A stretch of 53,743 bases of DNA from Zobellella denitrificans (GTDB lineage: Bacteria > Pseudomonadota > Gammaproteobacteria > Enterobacterales > Aeromonadaceae), in contig NZ_NMUO01000015.1 in NCBI RefSeq assembly GCF_002237365.1, positions 1 through 53,743 of the forward strand, read 5' to 3'. Shown piece after piece: positions 1-8,958 of the stretch. A program made the translations under genes and the position numbers. The notes beneath the pieces were generated by a model, which did no database searches, was not told where the DNA came from, and saw only the letters and a program-made list of their open reading frames with translations. How positions within the stretch are numbered: the first letter of the stretch is position 1; the number at the start of each line of letters is the position of its first letter.

Positions 1-1212
1 CCTTCTGGCCGCGCAGGGGCGGCACGCCGGGGCGCGGGTCCTGCTTGGCCTCGTGGCGCAGCCGCTGCAGCAGCTCGGGGATGGGAATGCGCACCGGGCA
101 CACCTCGCCGCAGGCGCCGCACAGGCTGGAGGCGGTGGGCAGATCCTGGGTGGCTTCCAGCCCCATCAGGTGGGGCGAGATGATCTTGCCGATGGGGCCC
201 GGATAGACGGTGCCGTAGGCGTGGCCGCCGATGCGGGTGTACACCGGACAGTGGTTCATGCAGGCGCCGCAGCGGATGCACTGCAGGGTCTTGCGCATTT
301 CCTCGTCCACGAAGGCCTGGCTGCGGCCGTTGTCGAGCAGCACCAGGTGCACTTCCCTGGGGCCGTCCAGCTCATCGTCCTTGCGCGGGCCGCTTATCAT
401 GTTGAAGTAGGTGGTGATGGCCTGGCCGGTGGCGGAGCGGGTGAGGGCGCTGAACAGGGGCGGCACGTCGGCCAGGAACTCCACCACCTTCTCGATGCCG
501 GTGATGGCGATATGCACCTCCGGCACCGTGGTGCACATGCGGCCGTTGCCTTCGTTTTCCACCAGGCAGAGGGTACCGGTTTCGGCCACCGCGAAGTTGA
601 CGCCGGACACCCCGATGTGGGCCTCGCGGAATTTCTCGCGCAGCACATTGCGGCCGGTCTGGATCAGGGTATCCACGTCCAGGGTGTGCTGGAAACCGGG
701 CACGTGCTCGGCGAACAGGTCCGCCACCTGCCGCTTGTTCTTGTGGATGGCGGGCATGATGATGTGCGACGGGGTCTCGTTGCCGAGCTGGACGATGTAT
801 TCGCCCATGTCGCTTTCCAGGCAGCGGATGCCTTCTTTTTCCATCTGGTGGTTGAGCTCGATTTCCTCGCTCACCATGGACTTGCCCTTCACCGCCAGGG
901 TGCCGCCGTGGGCGCGGATGATGTCGGCGAAGAGGGCGTTGGCCTGCTCGGCGTTTTCGGCCCAGTGCACCCGGATGCCGTTGGCGGTGCAGTTGGCTTC
1001 CAGTTGCTCCAGCAGCTCGGGCAGCTTGCTCAGGCAGCGCTGGCGGATGGCCTCGGCCCGGTCGCGGATGGCCTGTTCCTCGTCGGCGTCGGCGAAGGCG
1101 GCCTTGCGCTTGTCGCGCAGGTAGTCCATGGCGCCGCGGAAGTTGGCGCGCAGCTCGGGGTTGGCCAGGGCCGCCTCGGCCTGGGGATGGAACAGCTGGG
1201 GCTTATTGTGCA
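1..1212 (-). CDS. lutB: LutB-type iron-sulfur lactate oxidation protein (3' end outside window)
   Basis: This is the iron-sulfur subunit of the LutABC complex, which oxidises L-lactate to pyruvate. The 404 codons seen carry an LUD domain over roughly residues 70-300 and then two ferredoxin-like motifs: CxxCxxC with a following CP near residues 312-322 (CIRCGACMNHCPVY) and CGACGEVCP near 363-371. Family members have about 470 residues, so the C-terminus lies beyond base 1. The ATG at 1212 lies inside the last codons of lutA (10-base overlap), which indicates translational coupling. A lutC gene would be expected next, outside the window. The reading frame is intact throughout the visible part. 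Confidence 0.93.
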
Positions 1213-1982
1213 TGAGGTCCCTCCAGTCGTTCCAGCAGGAAGCTGGCCAGGTGAATGCCTTTCATCTCTTTCTTCTGGTATTCGAAGGCGCCGTTGATAT
1301 TGAGCAGGCAGCCCCAGTCGGCGCTGATGAGCTGGGCGGCGCCGGTGTCGTTCAGGTGTTGGGTCTTGTCCTGCACCATGGCTTCGCTGATGGCCGGGTG
1401 GCGCACCGAGAAGGTGCCGCCGAAGCCGCAGCATTCGCTCTCGTAGGCCTGCTCGCGCAGCTCCACCCGCTCCAGCTGGCCCAGCAGTTGGCGGGCGGTG
1501 ATGTGCACCTTCATTTCGCGGCGGGCGGCGCAGGAGGTGTGCAGCACCACCGAGGTGGCCGGGCCCTGGTCGCTGAGCTGGATGCGACAGACCTGCACCA
1601 GGAATTCGGTCAGTTCGAATACCCGATCACAGAATTGGTCGGCCTGCTGCTGGTGTTCGCTGCCGGCGAACAGCCGGCGGTAATGGTGATGCATCATGCC
1701 GCCGCAGGAGCCGGACAGCACCACCACCGGCCAGGGCTCGGGGAACAGCGCCATCTGGCTGAGGGCCGTGGTCCTGGCGTCGTCTTCGTAGCCGGAGGAG
1801 TAGGCGGGCTGGCCGCAGCAGCTCTGCTTGGGCACGTAGATGACTTCGACCCCGGCCAGCTCCAGCAGGCGGATGGCATCCAGCCCGCTCTGGGGCGAGA
1901 ACATGTCCACCAGGCAGGTGGCGTAGATATACACCTTTTCTGGCTTGGCCGGGTAGATACGGATAGCGGACGACATAGACAT
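1203..1982 (-). CDS. lutA: LutA-type CCG-domain protein, L-lactate oxidation
   Basis: The protein has 259 residues and contains the two cysteine-rich (CCG) domains of the LutA/GlcF/HdrB family: an N-terminal CLVDMFSP segment with SCCGQPAYSSG, and a C-terminal SCAARRE segment with ECCGFGG. These cysteines bind an iron-sulfur centre that passes electrons from lactate. The chosen start (ATG 1982) has an AAGG Shine-Dalgarno six bases upstream; a second ATG two codons on is possible. It follows lldP after a 249-base gap that holds several hairpins, so uptake and oxidation of L-lactate are encoded side by side on the same strand. Confidence 0.93.
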   Translation of the reverse strand: MSMSSAIRIYPAKPEKVYIYATCLVDMFSPQSGLDAIRLLELAGVEVIYVPKQSCCGQPAYSSGYEDDARTTALSQMALFPEPWPVVVLSGSCGGMMHHHYRRLFAGSEHQQQADQFCDRVFELTEFLVQVCRIQLSDQGPATSVVLHTSCAARREMKVHITARQLLGQLERVELREQAYESECCGFGGTFSVRHPAISEAMVQDKTQHLNDTGAAQLISADWGCLLNINGAFEYQKKEMKGIHLASFLLERLEGPHAQ

Positions 1983-2029
1983 TTACCTTCAGTTTTTAAC
2001 AGAATTTGACAGCCCGGGAGTGGTCGACC

Positions 2030-2123
2030 AAAGGGCCGACTCCGCCGACACGCTGTAAATACATCCCTGTACGCTCGGACACGCCTTCCCTGGCGTGTCA
2101 CGGTCGGCTGAGCCGGTCCCTTT
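2030..2123. repeat. Inverted-repeat element with a TACATCCCTGTACGCTC core, copy 1
   Basis: The outer arms (AAAGGG...GCCGAC from 2030 and GTCGGC...CCCTTT to 2123) form an imperfect inverted repeat. Inside lie the core ACACGC-TGTAAATACATCCCTGTACGCTCG (2048-2077) and a perfect hairpin, GACACGCC-N6-GGCGTGTC (2078-2099). The core recurs at 24924-24956 with few changes. The element sits between lldP and lutA. A further hairpin (CTTCCGG/CCGGAAG) occupies 2130-2165. Confidence 0.6.
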
Positions 2124-2204
2124 GTTCTCCTTCCGGCCTTTGAGTGGCCTGCATGGGCCCGGAAGTCTGTCAGCCACCTGTATTGCTTCATCTTTTTATG
2201 CAGG

Positions 2205-2225
2205 GAGCCGGGTTTGTCCCGGCTC
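2205..2225 (-). terminator. Hairpin just after lldP stop
   Basis: This is a perfect 8-bp stem, GAGCCGGG / CCCGGCTC, with a TTTGT loop, starting seven bases after the lldP stop codon. It lacks a U-tract on the minus strand. It may therefore be an attenuating or mRNA-stabilising hairpin between lldP and lutA rather than a full terminator. Confidence 0.45.
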
Positions 2226-2231
2226 GGTCTG

Positions 2232-3932
2232 TCAGGATAACTTCAACAAGGGATCCGAGATGCCCAGGCCATAGATGGCGATCATGCCGATGATGCCGAT
2301 GGCCACCAGGTAGTAGAGGGTGGGCAGGGCGGTCTTGCGCAATGTGGTGCCTTCCCGGCCCAGCAGGCCGACGGTGGCCGAGGCCGCCACCACGTTGTGG
2401 ATGGCGATCATGTTGCCGGCGGCGGCGCCGATGGCCTGCAGCGCCACTATCAGGGCGGTGGACACGCCCAGGGTCTGGGCCACCTCGAACTGGAACTGGG
2501 AGAACATCATGTTGGACACGGTGTTGGAGCCGGCGATAAAGGCGCCCAGGGCGCCGATGACGCCGCTGATGGCGGGGAAGAAGTCGCCCACCAGGCTGGC
2601 GGCCACGTTGGCGGTCATCACCGGCATGCTGGCGATGTCGGCGCCGTTGACCCCGGAGTTGATGAAGATGCGCACCATGGGCACGGTGAACATCAGCACG
2701 AAGCCGGCGCCGATCAGGGTCCTGGACGATTCACCGATGGCAGGGGCGAAGGCCTTGAGGGAACGGGTCTGGGTCAGCACCGCCACCAGGGAGACGAACA
2801 CCAGTATGCCGCCGGGCAGGTACAGGGGCTGGATGCCGGCGCTGATGCCCGCCTCGCCCAGGATGTTGCCGAAGGCGATGTTCCAGCCGGTGAGCAGGCC
2901 CTTGAAGCCCTCGTGGGTGCGGCTCAGCACCAGCAGCACCGGCAGCAGCAGGTAGGGGAACCAGGCCAGGCCCAGGCTGATCGGCTTTTTCTTCAGGTCG
3001 TCGGTGTTGATGGTGAGCGAGCCCAGCCATTCCGCCGGCCAGTGCTGTTCTTCCGGAAAGTCGAAGCGGCTCTTGGGCACCAGGAAGCCCTTGCGCGCGG
3101 CGGTCACCACCAGGGCCAGGCCGACCAGGCCGCCGACCAGGGAGGGGAACTCGGGGCCGAGCAGCACGCCGGTGAGGGCGTAGGGCACGGTAAAGGCCAG
3201 GCCGGCGAAGATGGCGAAGGGCAGTATGTCCAGGCCTTCCTTCCAGCTTTTGTTCTTGCCGAAGAAGCGGGTCAGCATCATGCACATGAACAGCGGCATC
3301 AGAATGCCGACCAGGGCGTGGATCACCGCCACGTTGCTGGTGACGGTTTGCAGGTAGGCGTCCCAGCCGGAGCCGTGCTCGGCCAGGGTGCTGCCGATGG
3401 CGCCGTTGTCGAGGCCGGTGGTCACGCCCACGATGATGGGGGTACCGACGGCGCCGAAGGAAACCGGGGTGCTCTGGATCATCATGCCCATCAGTACCGC
3501 GGCCAGGGCGGGGAAGCCCAGCGCCACCATCAGCGGCGCGGCCACGGCGGCGGGGGTACCAAAGCCGGAGGCGCCCTCGATAAAGCAGCCGAAGCACCAG
3601 GCGACGATAATGGCCTGGATGCGGCGGTCGGGAGAAATGGCGGTAAAACCGTTGCGGATGGTGGTAATGGCGCCGGTATGCTTTAAGGTATTGAGCAGCA
3701 GTATGGCGCCGAAGATGATCCACAGCAGCGAAACGGAGATCACCACGCCCTGCAGGGTGGAGGCGATCACCCGGGTGGCGCTCATGTCCCAGGCCCAGAG
3801 GGCGATAAGAGCGGTGAGGATAAAGGCCAGGGGCATGGCGCGCTTGGCCGGCCATTGCAGGCCCACCAGCAGGATGGCGGCGAGCACTATGGGCGAAAAC
3901 GCCAGCAGTGCCAGTAGGGTATCATTCAGCAT
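2232..3932 (-). CDS. lldP: L-lactate permease
   Basis: This 566-residue integral membrane protein of the LctP family (usual length about 550) imports L-lactate with protons. About a dozen hydrophobic segments run through the whole protein, with the family segments WCFGCFIEGASGFGTPAAVAAPLMVALGFP in the first third (residues about 112-141) and SNTVSNMMFSQFQ in the last third. Translation starts at ATG 3932 with GGAAG about 12 bases upstream. It is the first gene of the lldP-lutA-lutB series and is transcribed away from the LysR gene at 4090, which is therefore a candidate regulator of lactate use. Confidence 0.95.
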   Translation of the reverse strand: MLNDTLLALLAFSPIVLAAILLVGLQWPAKRAMPLAFILTALIALWAWDMSATRVIASTLQGVVISVSLLWIIFGAILLLNTLKHTGAITTIRNGFTAISPDRRIQAIIVAWCFGCFIEGASGFGTPAAVAAPLMVALGFPALAAVLMGMMIQSTPVSFGAVGTPIIVGVTTGLDNGAIGSTLAEHGSGWDAYLQTVTSNVAVIHALVGILMPLFMCMMLTRFFGKNKSWKEGLDILPFAIFAGLAFTVPYALTGVLLGPEFPSLVGGLVGLALVVTAARKGFLVPKSRFDFPEEQHWPAEWLGSLTINTDDLKKKPISLGLAWFPYLLLPVLLVLSRTHEGFKGLLTGWNIAFGNILGEAGISAGIQPLYLPGGILVFVSLVAVLTQTRSLKAFAPAIGESSRTLIGAGFVLMFTVPMVRIFINSGVNGADIASMPVMTANVAASLVGDFFPAISGVIGALGAFIAGSNTVSNMMFSQFQFEVAQTLGVSTALIVALQAIGAAAGNMIAIHNVVAASATVGLLGREGTTLRKTALPTLYYLVAIGIIGMIAIYGLGISDPLLKLS

Positions 3933-4089
3933 AGTTGGTCACTTCCATGGTTTTATCGGGGGTCATCACAGACCTGTTTCTACTGTAGGGTACTAGTGCA
4001 AGCTTGGTGTTAAGCGGATGTAACTTTAATTCCATGCTTTTTGTGGATATATAGATTTAATGAAACTCATTGTTTCCAAAACTGGATAA

Positions 4090-4995
4090 ATGATGCCGAG
4101 AACCGACGATCTCATCCTCTTCGCCCAGGTGATCGAATTGGGCTCCTTCAGCAAGGCGGCGGAGGCCAACAGTCTGGCCAATTCGGTGGTGAGCAAGCGC
4201 ATCGCCCGGCTGGAGGAAGAGCTGGGCAGTACCCTGATCCACCGCACCACGCGGCGCCTGACGCTGACCGAGGCGGGGCAGGTGCTGTACCAGCGGGCGC
4301 GCTTGGTGGCCCAGTCGGCCCAGGAGGCGTTCGACGCCGTTACCGGCTACAGCCAGGCGCTACAGGGGCACATCCGGATGTCGGTGCCGACCATTTCCGG
4401 GGAGCTGTTGCTGGCGGAGGCGGTGGCCGAATTTTGTGAACTGCATCCGGCTATTTCGGTGGACATGTCGCTGGAGAACCGCTTCGTGGATCTGATCGGC
4501 GAGGGCTACGACCTGGTGATCCGCACCGGCCACCTGGACGACTCCAGCCTGATCGCCCGCCATATCCTGGACTCGCGCTGGACCATCTGTGCCGCTCCCG
4601 CTTATATTAGCCGTCACGGCAAGCCTCAGGCGCCGGAAGACTTACTCCAACACAACTGCCTTATCTATAGCTACCAGGAAAGCGGTGCCCGCGACTGGCT
4701 GTTCAGCCGCCAGGGCGAGATCTACCCCCTGCGGGTGAGCGGACATTTTTCCACCGACAACGCGGCCGCCCTGCGCAAGGCGGCCATCGCCGGCTTCGGC
4801 CTGGCCTATGTGCCGCGCTGCCTGGTCTACCCGGACCTGCAGGCGGGTCGGCTGGTCGAACTGCTGCCCCGGCAGGTGGGCAAGGTGCTGGGCATTTATG
4901 CCGTCTACCCCTACAGCCGCCAGCCGCCACGCAAAATCAAGCTGTTGATCGAGCACATCCGTGCCCGCTACATGGATATCAAGCATTATTTTTGA
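4090..4995 (+). CDS. LysR-family transcriptional regulator
   Basis: This protein of 301 residues has an N-terminal winged helix-turn-helix (residues about 4-62, with SFSKAAEANSLANSVVSKRIARLEEELG) and a LysR substrate-binding domain from about 90 to 295. By sequence it belongs to the AaeR/DhcR-like branch. It faces lldP across 157 bases, and 12 bases downstream comes the Gfo/Idh/MocA oxidoreductase, with which it may be co-transcribed. The target could be either side. The start has only a weak GGA upstream, and the next in-frame ATG is the second codon. Confidence 0.9.
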   Translation: MMPRTDDLILFAQVIELGSFSKAAEANSLANSVVSKRIARLEEELGSTLIHRTTRRLTLTEAGQVLYQRARLVAQSAQEAFDAVTGYSQALQGHIRMSVPTISGELLLAEAVAEFCELHPAISVDMSLENRFVDLIGEGYDLVIRTGHLDDSSLIARHILDSRWTICAAPAYISRHGKPQAPEDLLQHNCLIYSYQESGARDWLFSRQGEIYPLRVSGHFSTDNAAALRKAAIAGFGLAYVPRCLVYPDLQAGRLVELLPRQVGKVLGIYAVYPYSRQPPRKIKLLIEHIRARYMDIKHYF

Positions 4996-5007
4996 CGAGG
5001 TTGTCCC

Positions 5008-6045
5008 ATGATTAAAACCGCCGTGATTGGCTATGGCCAGTCCGCTACCGTGTTCCACCTGCCCTTTCTCAACAGCCTGCCCGAGTTCGAGCTGGTGGCC
5101 ATCAGCACCTCCAAGCCGGAGCGGGTGGCCAGTGACTGGCCGGATGTGCAGGTGTATACCGACGTGGATCAGATGCTGGAGGAATCCGGGGCACGGCTGG
5201 TGGTGATCACCGCGCCCAACGAGGTGCACTACGAACTGGGGCGCAAGGCGCTGAACGCCGGCCTGCATGTGGTGATGGAAAAGCCCATGGTGACCCAGAT
5301 CCACCAGGGCGCCGAGTTGATGAAGCTGGCGGCCTCCAGGAACCTGTGCCTGATCCCCTTTCACAACCGCCGCTGGGACAGCGATTTTCTCACCATCCGC
5401 AAGCTGATCGCCGACGGCAAGCTGGGCCCCATCCACGCCTTCGAGTCCCACTTCGACCGCTTTCGGCCCACGCCGCGCCAGCGCTGGCGCGAGCTGCCCG
5501 GGGAGGGGGTGGGCACCTGGTTCGATCTGGGCGCCCACCTGGTGGACCAGGTGCTGGTGCTGTTCGGCAAGCCGCTGGCGGTAACCGGCCGCTGCCTGGC
5601 GATGCGGCCCGGCTCCCAGGTGACCGACTATTTCCATGTGCAGCTGCACTACCACGACAAGGAAGTGCTGCTGCATTCCAGCTCCTACCATCCGGGGCCG
5701 ACCCTGCGCTTCAAGCTGCAGGGAGAGAAGGGCTGCTACATCAAGCGCGGCTTCGACCCCCAGGAGGAACGGTTGCACGACGGCATAGTGGCCGACTCGC
5801 CCTACCTGGCCAAGGAAGCCGAGTCGGACTACGGCACCTTCTACTCCGACGCCGAACCCGAGGTGATCGAATCGGTGGTGGGCGGCTACCGCTACTTCTA
5901 CCAGGCTACCGCCAAGGCCATCCGTGGCGAAGGCCCGCTGCCGGTGACGGTGCAGGACGCCCTGGACGGGCTCAATATCATCAACCTGGCGATGAAGAGT
6001 TCGGCGGAAGGGCGCACCCTGCCGGTGGGGGAAACCACCTTCTGA
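5008..6045 (+). CDS. Gfo/Idh/MocA-family oxidoreductase, YdgJ-like
   Basis: This is a 345-residue NAD(P)-dependent dehydrogenase of the Gfo/Idh/MocA family. It has an N-terminal Rossmann fold (AVIGYGQSATVFHLPFL; family variant of GxGxxA), the EKP motif near residue 91 whose lysine is catalytic in the family, and a C-terminal alpha/beta domain. HNRRWDSDFLTIRKL, ESHFDRFRP and YIKRGFDPQEERL closely follow E. coli YdgJ. The substrate is not predictable, probably a sugar or polyol derivative. A CGAGG Shine-Dalgarno precedes the start and the gene lies 12 bases after the LysR gene, so they may form an operon. Confidence 0.9.
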   Translation: MIKTAVIGYGQSATVFHLPFLNSLPEFELVAISTSKPERVASDWPDVQVYTDVDQMLEESGARLVVITAPNEVHYELGRKALNAGLHVVMEKPMVTQIHQGAELMKLAASRNLCLIPFHNRRWDSDFLTIRKLIADGKLGPIHAFESHFDRFRPTPRQRWRELPGEGVGTWFDLGAHLVDQVLVLFGKPLAVTGRCLAMRPGSQVTDYFHVQLHYHDKEVLLHSSSYHPGPTLRFKLQGEKGCYIKRGFDPQEERLHDGIVADSPYLAKEAESDYGTFYSDAEPEVIESVVGGYRYFYQATAKAIRGEGPLPVTVQDALDGLNIINLAMKSSAEGRTLPVGETTF

Positions 6046-6098
6046 GAAGCTGTGCACGATCTACGGTATTCGGAAAAGCGAATACTCTGCCCGCTCCC

Positions 6099-6180
6099 GT
6101 AGCCGGCGCTTTAGCCGCCGGGGAATACCGCGCCAGGCCTTGCGCCACGTAAACGGGCGCCTGCGGGTGAGATATCACAC
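6099..6180 (+). repeat. GTAG-headed REP-like repeat, copy 1
   Basis: The element begins with GTAGCCGGCGCTTTAGCC and ends with a 40-base tail (6141-6180) running from TGCGCCACGTAAAC to GATATCACAC. The same tail occurs on the minus strand at 16027-16066 with four differences. The GTAG head followed by a palindrome is typical of RAYT-associated REP sequences. It lies between two convergent genes. Confidence 0.65.
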
Positions 6181-6189
6181 AGCAGTCTG

Positions 6190-6214
6190 GGCGACCCCGG
6201 TGGTCGCCGTTTTT
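6190..6214 (+). terminator. Rho-independent terminator of the oxidoreductase transcript
   Basis: The stem GGCGACC / GGTCGCC with loop CCGGT is followed by GTTTTT on the plus strand. It ends seven bases before the yeiH-like stop codon and so serves the plus-strand gene whose stop is at 6045. Confidence 0.75.
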
Positions 6215-6220
6215 ACAGGC

Positions 6221-7261
6221 TCAGCCCAGCAGGATATAGGCCAGGATCAGGGCGGCGATAAAGAGCGTTTCCAGCACCACCAGCAGCACCGGCTTCCAGC
6301 CCACCGAGAGGATGTCCTTGAGCTGGGTGCGCACGCCGAGGGCGGCGATGGCGGTAAGCAGCAGCCAGGAGGAGCTGCCGGCCAGGGGCTGGCTGACGGC
6401 GCTGGGGATCCAGTCCAGGCTGTTGAGCACGAACAGCGCCACGAAGCCGAGCAGGAAGCCGGGAATGGCCACGCCCTTGCCGCCTTCGGCGTCGCCGCGG
6501 TGGCGGGCCGCGCGGCGGATCACGATGCCGATGGCCATGACGATGGGCACCAGCATGGCCACCCGCAGCAGCTTGACGAAGGTGCTGAGATCGCCCACCT
6601 CGCTCGACATGCTGTAGCCGGCGCCCACCACCTGCGCCACGTCGTGGATGGTGGCGCCGATAAAGAGCCCGGACTCCTGGGGGCTGAGCCCCAGGCCGGT
6701 GCTGATCATGGGGTAGAAGATCATCGCCAGGGTGCTGAGGGTGGTGACGCTGATCACCGTGAACAGGGTGTCGCGCTTGGCCTGTTCGTCCTGCTTCAGC
6801 ACGCTGCTGATGGCCATGGCCGCCGAGGCGCCGCAGATGGCCACCGAGCCGCCGGTGAGGGTGCCGAAGGCGGAAGAAAAGCCCAGCAGCCGCGCCATCA
6901 GGATGCCGAAGCCGATGGTCAGCAGCACCGCCGAGCACACCATCAACAGCGGCGACCAGCCCAGGGTGAGCACGTCGCCGAAGGTGATGCGCAGTCCCAG
7001 CATGGCCACCCCCAGGCGCAGCAGGGTCTTGGCGGAGAATTCCAGCCCCGGCACGCAGTGCTGCTCCTGGCTTAAAAAGTTGAACGCCAGCCCCAGCAGC
7101 AGCGCCATCAGCATGGCGGGGGCGCCGTACTGCTGGGACAGGAAGCTGGCGGCGATGCCGATGGTGACCGCCACGCAGACGCCGGGAAAGTAGCGTTTTC
7201 TGACCTCTTCGATTCGATGCATCATGTCCATCACCTGGTTGCGGGTTTCCACGGCCATCAT
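6221..7261 (-). CDS. YeiH/UPF0324-family membrane protein, putative sulfate exporter
   Basis: This 346-residue protein has about ten predicted membrane segments and belongs to the Cons_hypoth698 (PSE) family that includes E. coli YeiH. Family segments are visible: LLGLAFNF, LLRLGVAMLGLRI, TGGSVAICGASAAMA and GATIHDVAQVVGAG. The transport role is inferred by family only; no substrate has been settled for most members. The start at 7261 has a good AGAAGGA Shine-Dalgarno at seven bases. It is divergent from the LysR gene at 7409, and such a LysR-YeiH pairing is frequent in proteobacteria. Confidence 0.9.
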   Translation of the reverse strand: MMAVETRNQVMDMMHRIEEVRKRYFPGVCVAVTIGIAASFLSQQYGAPAMLMALLLGLAFNFLSQEQHCVPGLEFSAKTLLRLGVAMLGLRITFGDVLTLGWSPLLMVCSAVLLTIGFGILMARLLGFSSAFGTLTGGSVAICGASAAMAISSVLKQDEQAKRDTLFTVISVTTLSTLAMIFYPMISTGLGLSPQESGLFIGATIHDVAQVVGAGYSMSSEVGDLSTFVKLLRVAMLVPIVMAIGIVIRRAARHRGDAEGGKGVAIPGFLLGFVALFVLNSLDWIPSAVSQPLAGSSSWLLLTAIAALGVRTQLKDILSVGWKPVLLVVLETLFIAALILAYILLG

Positions 7262-7408
7262 TGTCGTCCTTCTGCAAGCGGCGCACGCCCTGTGGCGCCG
7301 ATGCCATCATGGTAGGAAGCCGGCCCGGCGGGATCTAATGCCTTATTTCTAGCAGGGCGGTTACTTTTCTGCATAGAATGCCCGGTCGATGGCGGCAACG
7401 GAGGGAGC

Positions 7409-8305
7409 ATGGAGAGCAAATGGCTGCACGATTTCGTCGCCCTGGCCGAGCAGGGCAACTTTTCCAAGGCGGCGGAGGCGCGTTTCGTGACCCAGCCGGC
7501 CTTCAGCCGGCGCATCCGCTCCCTGGAAAACTGGCTGGGGGTGCCGCTGGTGCACCGGGATCGCCATCCGCTGGTGCTGACCGAGGCCGGCGAGATTTTT
7601 CTCGAGCAGGCCCGGCAACTGCTTGCCCAGATTTACGGGCTGCGCGGGCAGCTGCGCCAGACCCTGCATGAACACCAGAGCCTGAGCTTTATGGCCCAGC
7701 CCTCGCTGGCGGTGACCTTCTTTCCCGGCTGGATCCACCGGCTGCGGCCCCTGCTGGGCGACAGCCTGATCCGCCTCAATACCGGCCATTACCACGATGC
7801 CATCGAGCAGTTCATGGCCGGCTCGGTCGACTTTCTGCTGTGCTTTGCCGGCGGCCAGCCCAGCCCGGCGCTGCATCGGCCCGAGGTGGAGCGGCTGGTG
7901 GTGGGCCGGGATCGGCTGGTGCTGGTGTCGGCGGTGGATGCGGACGGCGCGCCGCTGCATCCCTTGTCGCCGGACGTGCCGTTGCGGCTGCTGCTCTATC
8001 CCCGGGATTCCTTCCTGGGGGCGCTGATCCAGCGGGAGTGCCTGCCGGCGCTGAGCGAGCAGCCCTGCCGCCCGGTGTGCGAAAACGCCCTGGGCGAGGG
8101 GCTGAAGGCGCTGGCCCTGCAGGGGGATGGCGCCAGCTTCCTGCCGGCGGGGCTGGTCGGGGAAGAGCTGACCCGGGGGCAACTGGTCGAGCTGCCGTTG
8201 CCGGTACGGGTGCGGCTGGATATCGAGCTGTGCCGGCTGACGCCGCCCCGCTCCGAACAGGCGGAGCTGTGCTGGCAGCAGATCCGGGCGCTGGCCGAGG
8301 GCTAG
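7409..8305 (+). CDS. LysR-family regulator, HypT-like
   Basis: This protein of 298 residues starts with a winged helix-turn-helix (KWLHDFVALAEQGNFSKAAE, then VTQPAFSRRIRSLENWLGVPL). The latter stretch is characteristic of the HypT/YjiE subgroup, known in E. coli for hypochlorite response. The co-inducer domain spans about 90-295. It faces the YeiH-like gene across 147 bases and probably controls it; that link is inference. Its TAG stop overlaps the stop of the convergent TetR gene by two bases. Confidence 0.9.
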   Translation: MESKWLHDFVALAEQGNFSKAAEARFVTQPAFSRRIRSLENWLGVPLVHRDRHPLVLTEAGEIFLEQARQLLAQIYGLRGQLRQTLHEHQSLSFMAQPSLAVTFFPGWIHRLRPLLGDSLIRLNTGHYHDAIEQFMAGSVDFLLCFAGGQPSPALHRPEVERLVVGRDRLVLVSAVDADGAPLHPLSPDVPLRLLLYPRDSFLGALIQRECLPALSEQPCRPVCENALGEGLKALALQGDGASFLPAGLVGEELTRGQLVELPLPVRVRLDIELCRLTPPRSEQAELCWQQIRALAEG

Positions 8306-8877
8306 GCCTGCAGTGCCGCCAGCAGCCGGTTGGCGGTTTCCTGCAGGCAGTCCGGGGCGGGGTGCACATGGGCATAGGTGCGCAGGCCGTAGATGCCCAC
8401 CAGCAGCAGCCGGGCCAGTTGCTCCGGGGTGGCGTCGGCGCGGGCCTCGCCGGCCTGTTGCGCCGCCGCCAGGGCCTCGGCCAGGCGCCGCTCCAGATCC
8501 TTCAGCAGGGTGCCCAGGCGGGCGGACACTTCCTCGTCCTGTTCGCTCAGCTCCTGCAATGTCTTGGTCAGCAGGCAGGCCATGGAATCGCAGCTCTGTA
8601 TCTCGGCCACCACCTGATCCAGGTAGCGGCGCAGCCCGGCCAGGGGGGAGACCCCCTCGAAGCAGGCGGCCAGCGCCGCCTGGCGGTCGGCCACATAGTG
8701 ATCCACCGCCGCCAATAGCAGCCCCTTCTTGTTGCCGAAGGCGCAGTAGATGCTGCCCGGATGCAGTCCGGTGGCGGCCACCAGATCCTGCATGGTGGTG
8801 GCGGCAAAGCCCTTGTGGCGAAAGGCCTGCATGGCGGACCTCAATACCTGGTCCCGATCGAAACTTGCTGTACGCAT
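8302..8877 (-). CDS. TetR/AcrR-family repressor (NemR-like)
   Basis: This repressor has 191 residues. The N-terminal TetR DNA-binding domain spans residues about 9-55 (FRHKGFAATTMQDLVAATGLHPGSIYCAFGNKKGLL) and a ligand domain follows. Cysteines at about 71, 94 and 100 (AACFEG, QSCDS, MACLL) resemble the arrangement in electrophile- or bleach-sensing NemR-type repressors. It is transcribed away from the Old Yellow Enzyme gene, and two matching palindromes lie between them, so it most likely represses both. Control by reactive electrophiles is an inference from the E. coli nemRA precedent. Confidence 0.9.
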   Translation of the reverse strand: MRTASFDRDQVLRSAMQAFRHKGFAATTMQDLVAATGLHPGSIYCAFGNKKGLLLAAVDHYVADRQAALAACFEGVSPLAGLRRYLDQVVAEIQSCDSMACLLTKTLQELSEQDEEVSARLGTLLKDLERRLAEALAAAQQAGEARADATPEQLARLLLVGIYGLRTYAHVHPAPDCLQETANRLLAALQA

Positions 8878-8934
8878 CTTGATTCTCCCCGTTCCGCCCT
8901 AGTGTACCCCCGCATGCCGGTGATGCCAAAGTAT

Positions 8935-8952
8935 CTTGAATGTTTGTTCAAA
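8935..8952. promoter_or_regulatory. Probable TetR operator O1 (imperfect palindrome)
   Basis: CTTGAATGTTTGTTCAAA is an imperfect copy of the perfect palindrome at 8985. The 12-base string TATCTTGAATGT begins at 8932 and again at 8982, exactly 50 bases apart, which places the two sites on about the same face of the helix. Confidence 0.65.
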
Positions 8953-8958
8953 AAAGGC

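Noticed and set aside
4042-4050. TGTGGATAT, close to a DnaA box, between lldP and the LysR gene
   Set aside because: It is a single isolated near-match in an A/T-rich promoter region; no cluster of boxes supports an origin here.
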